A stretch of DNA of 64,000 nt from Synechocystis sp. PCC 7509 (GTDB taxonomy: Bacteria; Cyanobacteriota; Cyanobacteriia; Cyanobacteriales; Chroococcidiopsidaceae), in NCBI RefSeq assembly GCF_000332075.2, contig NZ_ALVU02000001.1:1197193-1261192 (forward strand), read 5' to 3'. Positions within the stretch are counted from its first letter, which is position 1; every line of letters begins with the position of its first letter. The position numbers and the translations under genes are program-made. The notes below the pieces were generated by a model that ran no database searches, was not told where the DNA came from, and saw only the letters and a program-made list of their open reading frames with translations. This document shows positions 25,923-34,711 of this stretch, piece by piece.

Positions 25923-26270
25923 TGAACGCTCCCCTGACGAAGGACTGTCAACCGTCTCCTAAAGTATATCGCTTGCCAAACTTCAGAAAATTAAGCTTCT
26001 AGGTGAATTTTTTGCAGGTTTTCAATGACACTGCTGCACCAAAACACCGTTCCAGTTAGCTTGCCGACTTGCGATCGCTGCTTCTTCCATTGGAAAGACC
26101 TCACCAACTCAGCCAGCGACCCGGCTTTCAGTAGAACCATTCCCGTCTATTGATCGCATACTATCGATGTCGTCGAATTTTACCAGAAGAGATTAGAAAG
26201 CATTGCTAAGCTAATAGACCTTTAAAAAGTATAAAGTAGAAGCTTGAATTGGCAAAGGGTGGAGGGGACA
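25923..26270. other. Intergenic region upstream of the kinase and IS remnant
   Basis: Contains the kinase promoter region and, on the minus strand, a short open stretch (AELVRSFQWKKQRSQVGKLT...) that looks like a decayed gene end which I do not recognise. Near 26230-26270 lies the left flank of the IS630 remnant, with a strong GGAGGGG before its ATG. Confidence 0.5.
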
Positions 26271-26790
26271 ATGCCTGTCAAAGGATTTCTAAATTTGGAA
26301 CAGAAAGAGGGATTGCAAACGCTAGTACGCAGCAATAACTATGAAAGAATAAGAGAACACGCTTTGATACTGTTACTTCAAAACGATGGTAAAACCTATG
26401 AAGAGATTGCTAATTTTATTGGTTGCGGGTATAGAACGGTAGCGCACTGGTGTGTGCATGGCGAAGAGCGACAATCTAGAGAGTTTAGAAGACAAAAGAC
26501 AGAAAGGTAATCACCGAAAAGCGACAAAGAAATATATTGAATTATTGCTAGAAGTAGTGGAACGCCCCCCGCAGGAATTGGGTTATGAATTTGGCAAATG
26601 GACAGGAGAAAGATTATCGATTTATCTACAACAGCAAACAGGAATTAAATTAAACAGTAAACAAATTAGTAGAATATTGCAAAAAAAACTACGTTTACAT
26701 TTGGGCAAAGTACAGCTTAGAATCTAAGCAAAATCAGACACAAAGAGCAATATTTCGGGAGAAGCTAGAGACTTATTTAATAGCTTCTTT
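26271..26790 (+). mobile_element. IS630 family transposase remnant, two frameshifts, DDE domain lost
   Basis: Starts MPVKGFLNLEQKEGLQTLV; HTH helices DGKTYEEIANFIGCGYRTVA; then (frame change near 26465) NLESLEDKRQKGNHRKATKK, ELGYEFGKWTGERLSIYL and, after an eight-A run at 26681-26688, a further frame change to NYVYIWAKYSLESKQNQTQ. Homology stops at about 26790, so the DDE catalytic domain is absent. The A-run shift may reflect natural slippage in this family; the first shift looks like a mutation. It abuts an ISKra4 remnant on the opposite strand. Confidence 0.85.
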
Positions 26791-27056
26791 TCACAGTGCA
26801 GACATGATGAATTTTGGGATAAATACTCTGCTACTTGTCTTTCGACCAAGGTGGATTGAATATTTTGCAGTAATGTTTTTGATTCGGCTATGCTCAGTCC
26901 TAAGTTTTCTGATTGTAAAGAACTGCGCTCAATTTTACTAACTTCTTGAATGACTTGAGTTTCACCATTATCTAATTCAACGACAACCTGAATCTTGATT
27001 TTCACTTTAGCTGCTCCTCTGTTCAAATAATATTGATTCTCGATCGCCTGTTGCAT
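26790..27056 (-). mobile_element. ISKra4 family transposase N-terminal remnant
   Basis: From about 27056 the minus strand reads KVKIKIQVVVELDNGETQVI, then LGLSIAESKTLLQNIQSTL, VERQVAEYLSQ and the zinc-binding start SCLHCEKK, the N-terminal layout of ISKra4 transposases. It is cut off at the IS630 remnant. It overlaps the 3' end of the pRiA4b ORF-3 gene, the gene order known for ISKra4 elements in cyanobacteria. Confidence 0.75.
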
Positions 27057-27585
27057 ATTGTTTGAGCCGAGAATTGATATGATTGAGGTCAAAATGATTG
27101 ACCAGTAACCATTGACGGAGCTGAAAAATATCTTCTATACTGTCAGAAATCTTCTCTGCTTCGACAATTTCTGTGAGCCGTTTGGCGATGTAGCCGACCC
27201 AGTATTGCTGTTTTTTTGCCATGAACTGCCACGCGCCACCACAGTCTTCTGGAGGGCAAGCACGTTGACCACTAATGCAGATTGGCTCTAAGCTGCTCGA
27301 TTTGGACGTGATAATTTTTTCGACTCGAATTTGATGCTGCCAATAATCGCCGAAGTCATACTCGTATAAAAACCGTTCAAGCTCACGCCAGCCCAAGTTT
27401 GCTAATCTGACTTTCCGGGGATCGTCAGCGAAGGAAATACCGCCGATTTGAGCGATCCCGTAATTCTTGCCGTGGATGACGAAGCGATGCAAAGGAGAGT
27501 CCGTCCATCCCATTGCGATCTGAATGATGTAGTGTAGATCCGCGATCGTGCTGTTGCTGCGAACTTTGATGCGCCGCCAAATCAT
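27007..27585 (-). CDS. Plasmid pRiA4b ORF-3 family protein (IS passenger), 5' end uncertain
   Basis: 192 residues from the ATG at 27585, but homology continues upstream in frame (VYQLKIFILGISP before MIWRRIKVRSN), where no ATG is found; an ATT occupies a plausible start position near 27644. So the start codon may have been lost, or a non-standard start is used. Motifs: ADLHYIIQIAMGWTDSPLHRF, YEYDFGDYWQHQI, and ACPPEDCGGAWQF with two cysteines. The family travels with transposons; its role is unknown. Followed in overlap by the ISKra4 remnant. Confidence 0.82.
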   Translation of the reverse strand: MIWRRIKVRSNSTIADLHYIIQIAMGWTDSPLHRFVIHGKNYGIAQIGGISFADDPRKVRLANLGWRELERFLYEYDFGDYWQHQIRVEKIITSKSSSLEPICISGQRACPPEDCGGAWQFMAKKQQYWVGYIAKRLTEIVEAEKISDSIEDIFQLRQWLLVNHFDLNHINSRLKQYATGDRESILFEQRSS

Positions 27586-27756
27586 GGGACTAATGCCCAG
27601 GATGAAAATTTTGAGTTGATAGACGGTTATTTGCTTGGAGTCAGAAATGGAGCCATTTTATTGCATTTCGGGTCTTTCATCTCCCCCGAAAATAATCACT
27701 CTCCAAGTAGAAGCGGTATTGTGGCAGAAAATAGTGTAGGTGCGATCGCAATTTGC

Positions 27757-28614
27757 TTATTGCCAAACCTCGGCGTAATCTTGAACAAACTGCTCAAAAC
27801 TTATCGGTTGCTTGCCTGTAACTTGCTCTACGGCTGGCGATACCGTCGCTGCTTGTCCTGCTTTGTAACTAGCATACAATTCTAGTAAGGCGTTAACTGT
27901 TGGTTCGGGCATTCCCGCGCCTTGCATTCCTTGGCGTACAGGATCTTCGGGAACATCTACATAATTGATTGTTCTACCCAAAACTTGAGATAAAATAGCC
28001 GCAGCTTGACTATGCGACAATGCTTCTGAGCCTGTAATAGTGTAAGATTGCCCTTCATGACCGCTAGTTATTAAAGCAGCCACCGCTACAGAAGCAATAT
28101 CACGAGTATCGACAAAGCTAACTTTCCCTTCTCCCGCATTTAGATAAAAAGCATTGTCAGATTTAATAGTCTCTGCCATTGCATTAACAAAGTTTTGCAT
28201 AAATCCATTGGGACGCAAGAAAGTAAAAGCAATTCCTGAAGATGCGATCGCATTTTCCATTTCAGAATGCCATTTACTCAACGCAATTCTTGGCTGTGCT
28301 AAGGCGGAGAGTTTTACAATTTGCTGAACGTTTGCTCTTTTTGCGGCTTCAATCAAAATAGCTGTAAGTTCAACCATGTTCGGCACAAAAGGACTGACTA
28401 AGAAGACTTTATCTACTCCCACCAATGCAGATTGAACAGTCTCCGGGCGATCTAAATCCATTTCCACAGGTTCAGCACCAGCTTTTTTTAGCGCCTCTGC
28501 TTTATTCATTGAACGCACTGCTACACGCGGTGTTATTCCAGAAGCAATTAGCTGTTGGACAACTTGACTGCCTACATTACCTGTAGCGCCAGTAACAAAA
28601 ATTGTGTTGCTCAT
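27757..28614 (-). CDS. NmrA-like NAD(P)H-binding reductase
   Basis: 285 residues. Rossmann motif FVTGATGNVGSQVVQQLIA, then VRSMNKAEALKKAGAEPVEM, FLVSPFVPNMVELTAILIEA and FTFLRPNGFMQNF, typical of the NmrA/HSCARG atypical SDR group (QorB-like). The usual YxxxK catalytic pair is not evident; members reduce quinones or sense NADP(H). AGGAG lies before the ATG. It is 56 bases downstream of the alcohol dehydrogenase, probably one operon. Confidence 0.9.
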   Translation of the reverse strand: MSNTIFVTGATGNVGSQVVQQLIASGITPRVAVRSMNKAEALKKAGAEPVEMDLDRPETVQSALVGVDKVFLVSPFVPNMVELTAILIEAAKRANVQQIVKLSALAQPRIALSKWHSEMENAIASSGIAFTFLRPNGFMQNFVNAMAETIKSDNAFYLNAGEGKVSFVDTRDIASVAVAALITSGHEGQSYTITGSEALSHSQAAAILSQVLGRTINYVDVPEDPVRQGMQGAGMPEPTVNALLELYASYKAGQAATVSPAVEQVTGKQPISFEQFVQDYAEVWQ

Positions 28615-28670
28615 GTTTTGCTCCTTATTTAGTAAATTTGAGCGACTACAACGAGCCGCTCACAAACTTT

Positions 28671-29657
28671 CTACATATCAGTAATTACGGCTCTAAAACG
28701 TACTTCACCATTAGCTACGCGATCGTAGACACGGCTAATATCGTTTAAAGAGTAAGTTTCAGAAATTACTTTTACTTTCCCTTTGGCGACATAATCTAAT
28801 GCCTCATAGAGATATTCGTCACCGTTTTGCATTGAACCGATAATGCGACTGCGATTAGTAATAATATCTCCAGTTACTTCTAATGGTTCTTCAGAAATTC
28901 CCATCAATACCATGCGTCCATCAGAGCGTAAACCTTTTAATGCAGCGCTAGCGGATTTATAAGAGTTCCCTGTAACGAGAATTACATCCGCGCCGCCCAT
29001 TTTTTGCAGTGCTTCAGCATCAGCAACTACTTCATCTGCGCCCAAATCGCGGACTAACTTCTCTTTATTTTTAGAGTGGGTAATTGCAATAGTTTCAAAC
29101 CCCGCAGCTTTAGAATACTGCACAGCTAAATGACCTAAACCACCAATGCCTAAAATTGCTACTTTTTCGTGGGGTTTGGGATCGGCAAACCGCAAACCGC
29201 TCCAAACGGTGTAACCAGCACAAAATACGGGTGCAGCTTGTTCGTAGGATATGCTATCGGGTAAGAGCATCGTGCTATCAGCGTAAGCAAGCATATATTC
29301 AGCATGACTACCTTGAGTTTGCACGCCTGTACCAATTTGCTGTTGACAAAACATTTTTTTGCCCCGCAAACACCACTCGCAACGCCTGCAACCTGATTGT
29401 ACCCAAGGTACACCCACGCGATCGCCTACTTTTCTAGATGTTACTCCTACTCCAACTTCTACAATCTCCCCAACGGGTTCGTGTCCTAACGTGCGGGGGA
29501 ATTGTGTTGGAATAGCACCTTTAGTAATATGAACATCGGTGTAACATAGTCCGCTTGCACCAATTTTAATTAATACTTGGTTTGCACTGGGTTCGGGTGT
29601 GGGAACTTCTCTGATTTCCCAAGGACTATTTAAGGCGGGAACAATAGCAGCTTTCAT
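28671..29657 (-). CDS. Zinc-dependent alcohol dehydrogenase (AdhP-like)
   Basis: 328 residues. Catalytic zinc ligands Cys38 (GLCYTDVH), His59-Glu60 (GHE) and a later Cys; structural zinc Cys90, Cys93, Cys96 and Cys104; cofactor motif GIGGLGHLA. Length and motifs match AdhP-type NAD-dependent alcohol dehydrogenases. Cytosolic. First gene of a likely two-gene operon with the NmrA-like reductase; the HxlR regulator at 30165 is divergent and may control it. Confidence 0.93.
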   Translation of the reverse strand: MKAAIVPALNSPWEIREVPTPEPSANQVLIKIGASGLCYTDVHITKGAIPTQFPRTLGHEPVGEIVEVGVGVTSRKVGDRVGVPWVQSGCRRCEWCLRGKKMFCQQQIGTGVQTQGSHAEYMLAYADSTMLLPDSISYEQAAPVFCAGYTVWSGLRFADPKPHEKVAILGIGGLGHLAVQYSKAAGFETIAITHSKNKEKLVRDLGADEVVADAEALQKMGGADVILVTGNSYKSASAALKGLRSDGRMVLMGISEEPLEVTGDIITNRSRIIGSMQNGDEYLYEALDYVAKGKVKVISETYSLNDISRVYDRVANGEVRFRAVITDM

Positions 29658-29826
29658 CTATTTAGTCCTTTAATTGCTGTAATTGAGGCAAAGTTGAGCA
29701 TTTAGGTACAGTTTTTAGCATAAAAAACTGTTTTTAATCATCTATCGCTGGTTTACTTGCAGAGACAATATCGATAATTAGCTTGTTATGGCGACGAATA
29801 ATAGTTAAAAGCGATCGCATTCCTAC

Positions 29827-30064
29827 TTATTCGTGAGTTAGTAATTTATGTAAGTCGTCAATACTAGCAATTGGTTGATTGTTCATCCCCACAATTACAT
29901 CTCCTTCAACGAGTCCGGCGGTTTGGGCAGGACTAATAATCTACTACACCGATTACAGATTGAGAATAAGCATCAAGTAGCCTTTGATCGGAAGTTAGAA
30001 CAGTTTGGGGCATCATCCCCTCGTCAAAGTTCCTATTTGATATCAGTTGCAGATTTTGGTTCAT
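29827..30064 (-). pseudogene. HtrA/DegQ-type serine protease with the catalytic domain deleted
   Basis: From the ATG at 30064 the minus strand reads an N-terminus ending TSDQRLLDAYSQSVIGVVDY, then a stop. At the same point another frame resumes with ISPAQTAGLVEGDVIVGMNN, QPIASIDDLHKLL, which is the end of a PDZ domain, and stops at 29827. The whole trypsin-like domain with its His-Asp-Ser triad is missing. A single internal deletion explains this. Confidence 0.85.
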
Positions 30065-30164
30065 ACAACTCCTGCCTTTTTTGTTTAGAGAGGGCGTTTT
30101 AATGATTCTGCCAACAAGCTCCTCTTTTTGCCAAGAAGGCACTCAAAAGTGCTATACATACCTT

Positions 30165-30533
30165 ATGGTGCGTAACTATCCAGAAATTAGCGTATGCAAT
30201 GCCGAATGTCCCTCGCGGCAAGTTCTAGACTTGATTGCCGATAAGTGGAGTGCGATCGCAATTTATCGTTTATCAAAAGGTACAAAGCGCTACAACCAGT
30301 TGCAGAAAGAAATTGGCGGTATATCTCAAAAAATGCTCACCCAAACTTTACGCAACTTAGAACGCGATGGGATTGTAAATCGCAGGGTTTACCCAGTAAT
30401 TCCGCCAATGGTTGAATATTCTTTAACGCCATTAGGGGAAACATTAATTGAACCATTGTCTCAGCTTTGCAAGTGGGCGGAAACACATATACCTGAAGTA
30501 GAAACAGCGCGAGATAGATACGATCGCGTTTAA
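30165..30533 (+). CDS. HxlR family transcriptional regulator
   Basis: 122 residues from the ATG at 30165; the longer upstream reading runs through the protease scar. Winged helix: VLDLIADKWSAIAIYRLSKG, TKRYNQLQKEIGGISQKML, TLRNLERDGIVNRRVYPVIP, MVEYSLTPLGETL. HxlR proteins sense quinones or electrophiles through cysteines; here Cys residues lie in VCNAECPS near the start. Divergent from the ADH/NmrA operon, a common target arrangement (inference). Confidence 0.92.
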   Translation: MVRNYPEISVCNAECPSRQVLDLIADKWSAIAIYRLSKGTKRYNQLQKEIGGISQKMLTQTLRNLERDGIVNRRVYPVIPPMVEYSLTPLGETLIEPLSQLCKWAETHIPEVETARDRYDRV

Positions 30534-30611
30534 ATTAGCTAAACTTCGTTAAGCAGTGGGCTATTATAGTTTAGCTATCAACCCCATAGTAGAAAGTTGA
30601 AGTTGCTTGAT

Positions 30612-31703
30612 ATGTCATTTAAACCGGAGACAATACCAATAACAGATGAACAGCGAGAAGCAGCAGAAGCAGAAATTCGTGAGAAGCAGAAACCTGTTGA
30701 TTATGATACAAAAGAATATCCTATCGAAATCTTGATTCAGAAGTATCAGGATGGAATAGATAACAGTACGAACGAATTATTTATACCAGACTATCAACGA
30801 GAGATGGCTTGGAATGAAGAAAGACAATCAAAGTTTATTGAGTCTGTGCTTCTGGGTTTACCAATTCCCTACATTTTTGTTGCTGACGTTCGTGAAGAGG
30901 AAGAAGATTTAGCACGATTAGAAATTATAGATGGTACGCAACGTATTCGGACTTTAGCAAAATTTCTTAATAACAAACTTATATTAAGTGGTTTAAAGAA
31001 ATTAGAGCAATTAAATAACTTTAACTTTAAGGATTTGCCACTAGCTCGTCAAAGACGCTTTATGAGAACTACTATCCGGATGATTCAACTTACTGAAAAC
31101 GCAGATGAAGAAATCCGAAGAGATATATTTGAGCGTCTCAACACAGGTAGTGTAGAACTTAATGAAATGGAAAAACGCCGAGGCATACAGCGCGGCCCAT
31201 TTCTAGAACTAATTGAGGAACTTTCAAAAAATTCTAAACTTCGTAATCTGTGTTGCTTTAGTGACGCGGCTATCAACAGACGTGAGCCTCAAGAATTTGT
31301 GTTGAGGTTTTTTGCCTTTTTAAATAGTTATCAAAACTTTAATGCGAAAAAGATCAATAATTTTCTTGATGATTATCTTGAATCAGTCAACAAAGATCCA
31401 AGTTTTAAGCATGAGACAATGCAATTGGAGTTTCTATCAATGATAAATTTCATAGAACAATATTTTCCTCAAGGCTTCCGCCAGGGCAAAAATTATGACA
31501 AGACAACTACTAGAATTAAATTTGAGTCTTTGTCTGTGGGAGTTGCCCTTGCATTAAGAGAACAAAGCAATATTAAGCCACAGTCTACACAATGGTTCAA
31601 TTCAGTGGAGTTCAAAGAATTTACAAGTGGGGATGGGAGTAGTTCAAAAGTGAAAGTCATTAAGCGAATTGAATATGTGTGCGATCGAATATTAGGCAGA
31701 TGA
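30612..31703 (+). CDS. DUF262 domain protein (GmrS/ParB-like NTPase fold)
   Basis: 363 residues from the ATG at 30612; a TTG at 30597 is possible. DUF262 signature: FIPDYQREMAWNEERQSKFI, LLGLPIPYIFV, and LEIIDGTQRIRTLAKFL, where the DGTQR motif corresponds to the DGQQR catalytic site of the fold, so NTPase/nuclease activity may be retained. There is no C-terminal DUF1524 HNH domain; the end is a family-specific helical part. It overlaps the HEPN gene by four bases (ATGA), so the two are co-translated. AT-rich with respect to both sides. DUF262 proteins occur in type IV restriction (GmrSD) and other defence modules. Confidence 0.9.
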   Translation: MSFKPETIPITDEQREAAEAEIREKQKPVDYDTKEYPIEILIQKYQDGIDNSTNELFIPDYQREMAWNEERQSKFIESVLLGLPIPYIFVADVREEEEDLARLEIIDGTQRIRTLAKFLNNKLILSGLKKLEQLNNFNFKDLPLARQRRFMRTTIRMIQLTENADEEIRRDIFERLNTGSVELNEMEKRRGIQRGPFLELIEELSKNSKLRNLCCFSDAAINRREPQEFVLRFFAFLNSYQNFNAKKINNFLDDYLESVNKDPSFKHETMQLEFLSMINFIEQYFPQGFRQGKNYDKTTTRIKFESLSVGVALALREQSNIKPQSTQWFNSVEFKEFTSGDGSSSKVKVIKRIEYVCDRILGR

Positions 31704-32380
31704 TAATCACATTATTTCAAGATTTTGAGCTACGCTCTAAAGAAGTTAGTAAGTATTTTATATTTTTAAAAAATTTAGAGCAAGGCACAGTTCAGTTAAG
31801 TATGCAAGATAGGGGTAGAAAGCCTAAAATCCAAAAAATAAATTCTGATTTAGAAAAAACATTGAAGGCTAGTGGATTTCTACTTCTCTACAATCTAGTT
31901 GAATCTACTATGCGAAATGCTATTGAAGTTATATTTGATGAATTACGGAGTCAAAAAATTTCGTTTGACGAAGTCAGGGCTGATATAAAAAAAATAGTAC
32001 TCAAAAATTTTAAAAAATGTAGTACCGATAAAATACTTGAAAATATTACAAAAATATCTCTTGACATTATTGCTGTATCCTTTGATAAGGAAAAGCTTTT
32101 TTCGGGTAATATTGATGGAAAACTGATTAAAGAAATAGCTAAGGAGTTTGGTTTTTCATGTAAGACAGATTTTAGGAAAACAGGAGATGGCAAGGATTTA
32201 TTAACTGTCAAAACTAATAGAAATGATTTAGCCCATGGAATTAAGTCTTTTGCAGAAGTAGGAAGGGATAAGAGTGCTGACGAACTTTTGAAAATAAAAA
32301 GCAACGTAGTTAAATATTTGAGAGGAATACTATTAAACATTCAGGAATATTTGTCAAATCAAGAATACTTAAAACCTTAA
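31700..32380 (+). CDS. MAE_28990/MAE_18760-like HEPN nuclease
   Basis: 226 residues from the ATG at 31700, which overlaps the DUF262 stop (ATGA). The HEPN RNase motif Rx4-6H is seen as RNDLAHG (Arg174 and His179), with the preceding helix ASGFLLLYNLVESTMRNAIE carrying the usual acidic residue. Lysine-rich and AT-rich. HEPN proteins are metal-independent RNases of toxin-antitoxin and abortive-infection systems; the MAE_28990 group is named from Microcystis and is often found with DUF262 partners. A role as the RNase effector is inferred. Confidence 0.85.
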   Translation: MIITLFQDFELRSKEVSKYFIFLKNLEQGTVQLSMQDRGRKPKIQKINSDLEKTLKASGFLLLYNLVESTMRNAIEVIFDELRSQKISFDEVRADIKKIVLKNFKKCSTDKILENITKISLDIIAVSFDKEKLFSGNIDGKLIKEIAKEFGFSCKTDFRKTGDGKDLLTVKTNRNDLAHGIKSFAEVGRDKSADELLKIKSNVVKYLRGILLNIQEYLSNQEYLKP

Positions 32381-32718
32381 TTGTTAAGTATAAATTCATT
32401 AAATAAAAAATTTTTAGAGATAACAAACCATAAACTATACACAATCTTTAATCGATGTGATGAGCATTAAGCTTAGACTCTTATTTCAGCAAGTAAAACA
32501 TGAGTGCTAACTATTTTTGTTGATTTCGTAGTTAAGTGGGAATGCGATCGCCCAACATTAACACTTGTAGCGATCTCATTATTGTTATGTTAGCTTTGAT
32601 GCTGAGATAGTTTTAGCGCCAAGCTATAGTTAGGGTTCTGTATGCCCAACTGGTGCGCCCCACTAATTGTGGAAGTGTATGCCGCCCATGTGTTTTAACT
32701 ATTTTATCAACCCGAAAG
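32381..32718. other. Intergenic region, no gene seen
   Basis: AT-rich and without convincing coding sequence on either strand; contains scattered HIP1 half-sites. It separates the DUF262-HEPN pair from the O-methyltransferase scrap. Confidence 0.6.
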
Positions 32719-32886
32719 TTGACTCTAATTGGTAGAGCGATCGGTGTATTACCGATCGCAGAAATTCAATATCGTCGTACTAATCAAATTCGTGCCTTGA
32801 ATCAAAAGCTGCATCAAGACAAGCGGATAAATCTTAGTTTAGTACCGATCGCCGATGGTTTGACTTTAGCAATGAAACTGCCCTAG
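32719..32886 (+). pseudogene. O-methyltransferase (caffeoyl-CoA type) C-terminal fragment
   Basis: Reads QIRALNQKLHQDKRINLSLV and PIADGLTLAMKLP followed by a stop, the usual end of class I SAM-dependent O-methyltransferases (family 3). The SAM-binding part is missing and the upstream sequence is not homologous. Confidence 0.75.
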
Positions 32887-33079
32887 GATTTTCCTCTTAA
32901 ATTTCGCACTTCGCCCATATTGTGTAATTTCCTTCCTTAAAAAGGGGGTAAATTAGAATATTGCTAAATTTAATTTATCGCCTCTTTTTCGTTTTCGGCG
33001 ATCGCAATTTAAAAATAGCGATTTATATTTAAAAGTCGGTGAATTATTAGGATAAACGCGATCGCGCTTTACCTTACAT

Positions 33080-33706
33080 TTATTCAAGATCGATGTTGTA
33101 TTGTTCTCGAATAGACTCTGAGTTGAATATTGCATTATTTCGTTTGCGAATGAAGTTAAATTCTTTGAATAGAGTCTCATTCTCATTAAGGACTTCAGGT
33201 CTTCTATGACCATCTTTGATAGTTAGAATTTCTCTCTCGTAGCATTCGAGAGTTGTAAGAGCCATGCTAGTTATACTTGAATAAGCCAATCTAATATAGT
33301 AATCGTCAGTTGTTACAAGGATTGGAGATACATGATTTCCATCACAAAGCGCAAAATGAACCCACCGCTCAAACTCCCCAAACATAACTAAGGTTGGGAC
33401 TGTTATTTTTTCCACTATAAACTCAAGTTCAGATGCTACATAAGGTTGATAGTAACTATATTGAATGGCTTTCTCTAGGGGCATACAGCCAAGAGCTTCA
33501 CCCTGCCAAGGTGAGGGAAAAAGCATACAGCCATTTGTCCACTGATACAATTCTTTAATTTCTTGAGTAATTTGAACAGGTATATCTTTGAAGTGGTTGT
33601 CAATTTCTTCAGAGGTTAGCCCTGGCCCTAATAATTCTGCGACACCTGGATGATTCTGCCACAGCCAATATTCAAGCCGATCGAGGGTTTCTGTTAAAAC
33701 TGTCAT
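33080..33706 (-). CDS. SMI1/KNR4 (SUKH) family protein
   Basis: 208 residues. SUKH signature: LLGPGLTSEEIDNHFKDIP, ITQEIKELYQWTNG, then MPLEKAIQYSYYQP and FALCDGNHVSPILV. SUKH proteins often act as immunity proteins against polymorphic nuclease toxins, but many free-standing members in cyanobacteria have no known partner. No toxin gene is adjacent on the same strand. Starts at the ATG at 33706. Confidence 0.85.
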   Translation of the reverse strand: MTVLTETLDRLEYWLWQNHPGVAELLGPGLTSEEIDNHFKDIPVQITQEIKELYQWTNGCMLFPSPWQGEALGCMPLEKAIQYSYYQPYVASELEFIVEKITVPTLVMFGEFERWVHFALCDGNHVSPILVTTDDYYIRLAYSSITSMALTTLECYEREILTIKDGHRRPEVLNENETLFKEFNFIRKRNNAIFNSESIREQYNIDLE

Positions 33707-33775
33707 AAATTCAATTTTTTACTTCTAAGCTAGTTTATAAACAGATTTTGTTATGTCAATAAATACTTTGCAGTT

Positions 33776-34573
33776 TTACGGGCGAAATAAATGGTTGTGT
33801 TCGGGATGGTATAAACGACTTCGCATTTCACCCGTATTTTGTAATGCTGGACTAATTACATACAAGGTTGTGCGAATTAAGTTCTCTTTTTGAGTAACTT
33901 CTGCAATTCGGTCAAGGGGTACTACTAAAATTTTTTCATCTACCCAACCTAAACGAAAGCAAATAGCTACGGGGGTTTCGGGTGCGTAGTGTTCTAATAG
34001 TTGAGCTTGAGCATTATCTATATGACGAGCGCTCAGATACAAGCACAAACTAGCTTTATGGGCGGCTAAAGAGGCTAATTCCTCGGTGGCGGGTACTTGG
34101 GTGCGTCCGCTAATGCGACTGAGGATAATTGTCTGTACTCCTCCTGGAACAGTTAATTCTATTTTCAGTTTGGCGGCGGCGGCTTGAAAGGCGCTAATTC
34201 CGGGAATAACTTCAAAAGGAATATCGGCGGCGGCGAGAGCTTGCATTTGCTCGTGGATGGCGCTGTAAAGGCTCGGATCTCCCGATTGTAAGCGAATTAC
34301 TGATTTACGCGATCGCACTTTTTCCACCATCAAAGGTAAAATTTCCTCCAATGTCTTATTTGCAGTACGAATAATCTCCGCATCCGGGCGACATAACTCT
34401 AATATCTGTTTGGGTACTAAGGAATCAGCAAATAAAATTACATCTGCTTGCATTAAAAGTTTTTGCGCCTTGACGGTAAGTAAATCCGGGTCGCCAGGGC
34501 CTGCGCCCACGAGGTAAACTGCGGGTGCTAAAGGAGTAATTGGCGTTGATTGGAGAAGCTCGGACTGAGACAT
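33776..34573 (-). CDS. cobM: Precorrin-4 C(11)-methyltransferase
   Basis: 265 residues. Tetrapyrrole methylase fold: VYLVGAGPGDPDLLTVKAQK at the start, DVILFADSLVP, VIRLQSGDPSLYSAIHEQ, and EVIPGISAFQAAAAKL. The SGDPSLY and G-I-S-A-F-Q-A motifs are typical of CobM/CbiF. It methylates C-11 of precorrin-4 with SAM in cobalamin biosynthesis. It stands alone here, with lgt upstream on the same strand and a plus-strand terminator between the two. Confidence 0.95.
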   Translation of the reverse strand: MSQSELLQSTPITPLAPAVYLVGAGPGDPDLLTVKAQKLLMQADVILFADSLVPKQILELCRPDAEIIRTANKTLEEILPLMVEKVRSRKSVIRLQSGDPSLYSAIHEQMQALAAADIPFEVIPGISAFQAAAAKLKIELTVPGGVQTIILSRISGRTQVPATEELASLAAHKASLCLYLSARHIDNAQAQLLEHYAPETPVAICFRLGWVDEKILVVPLDRIAEVTQKENLIRTTLYVISPALQNTGEMRSRLYHPEHNHLFRP

Positions 34574-34599
34574 AAAAAAAGTTTTACTAATTTTCTATT

Positions 34600-34690
34600 T
34601 TTTTGCGGAATGGACTAATTGGCTCGTGGAGTAAGAAATGGTAGATGCACCCTGGTTAAGCTCTAGATTTGACTCTAGAGCTTTTTTTTA
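34600..34690 (+). ncRNA. Candidate small RNA ending in an intrinsic terminator
   Basis: The 138-base gap between lgt and cobM (both minus) holds a strong intrinsic terminator in plus orientation, yet no plus-strand protein gene lies upstream. A transcript of roughly 70-100 nt starting near 34590-34620 is the simplest explanation. I see no match to a small RNA that I know. Confidence 0.35.
34658..34689 (+). terminator. Intrinsic terminator, plus orientation
   Basis: Ten-pair stem AAGCTCTAGA / TCTAGAGCTT with loop TTTGAC, followed by eight T (34682-34689). The minus strand has no T-run after the hairpin, so it does not serve lgt. Confidence 0.85.
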
Positions 34691-34711
34691 TAAATTTTAT
34701 CTCCGGGACAA

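Noticed and set aside
26452-26727. Separate small gene inside the IS630 region
   Set aside because: It is the middle part of the transposase in a shifted frame.
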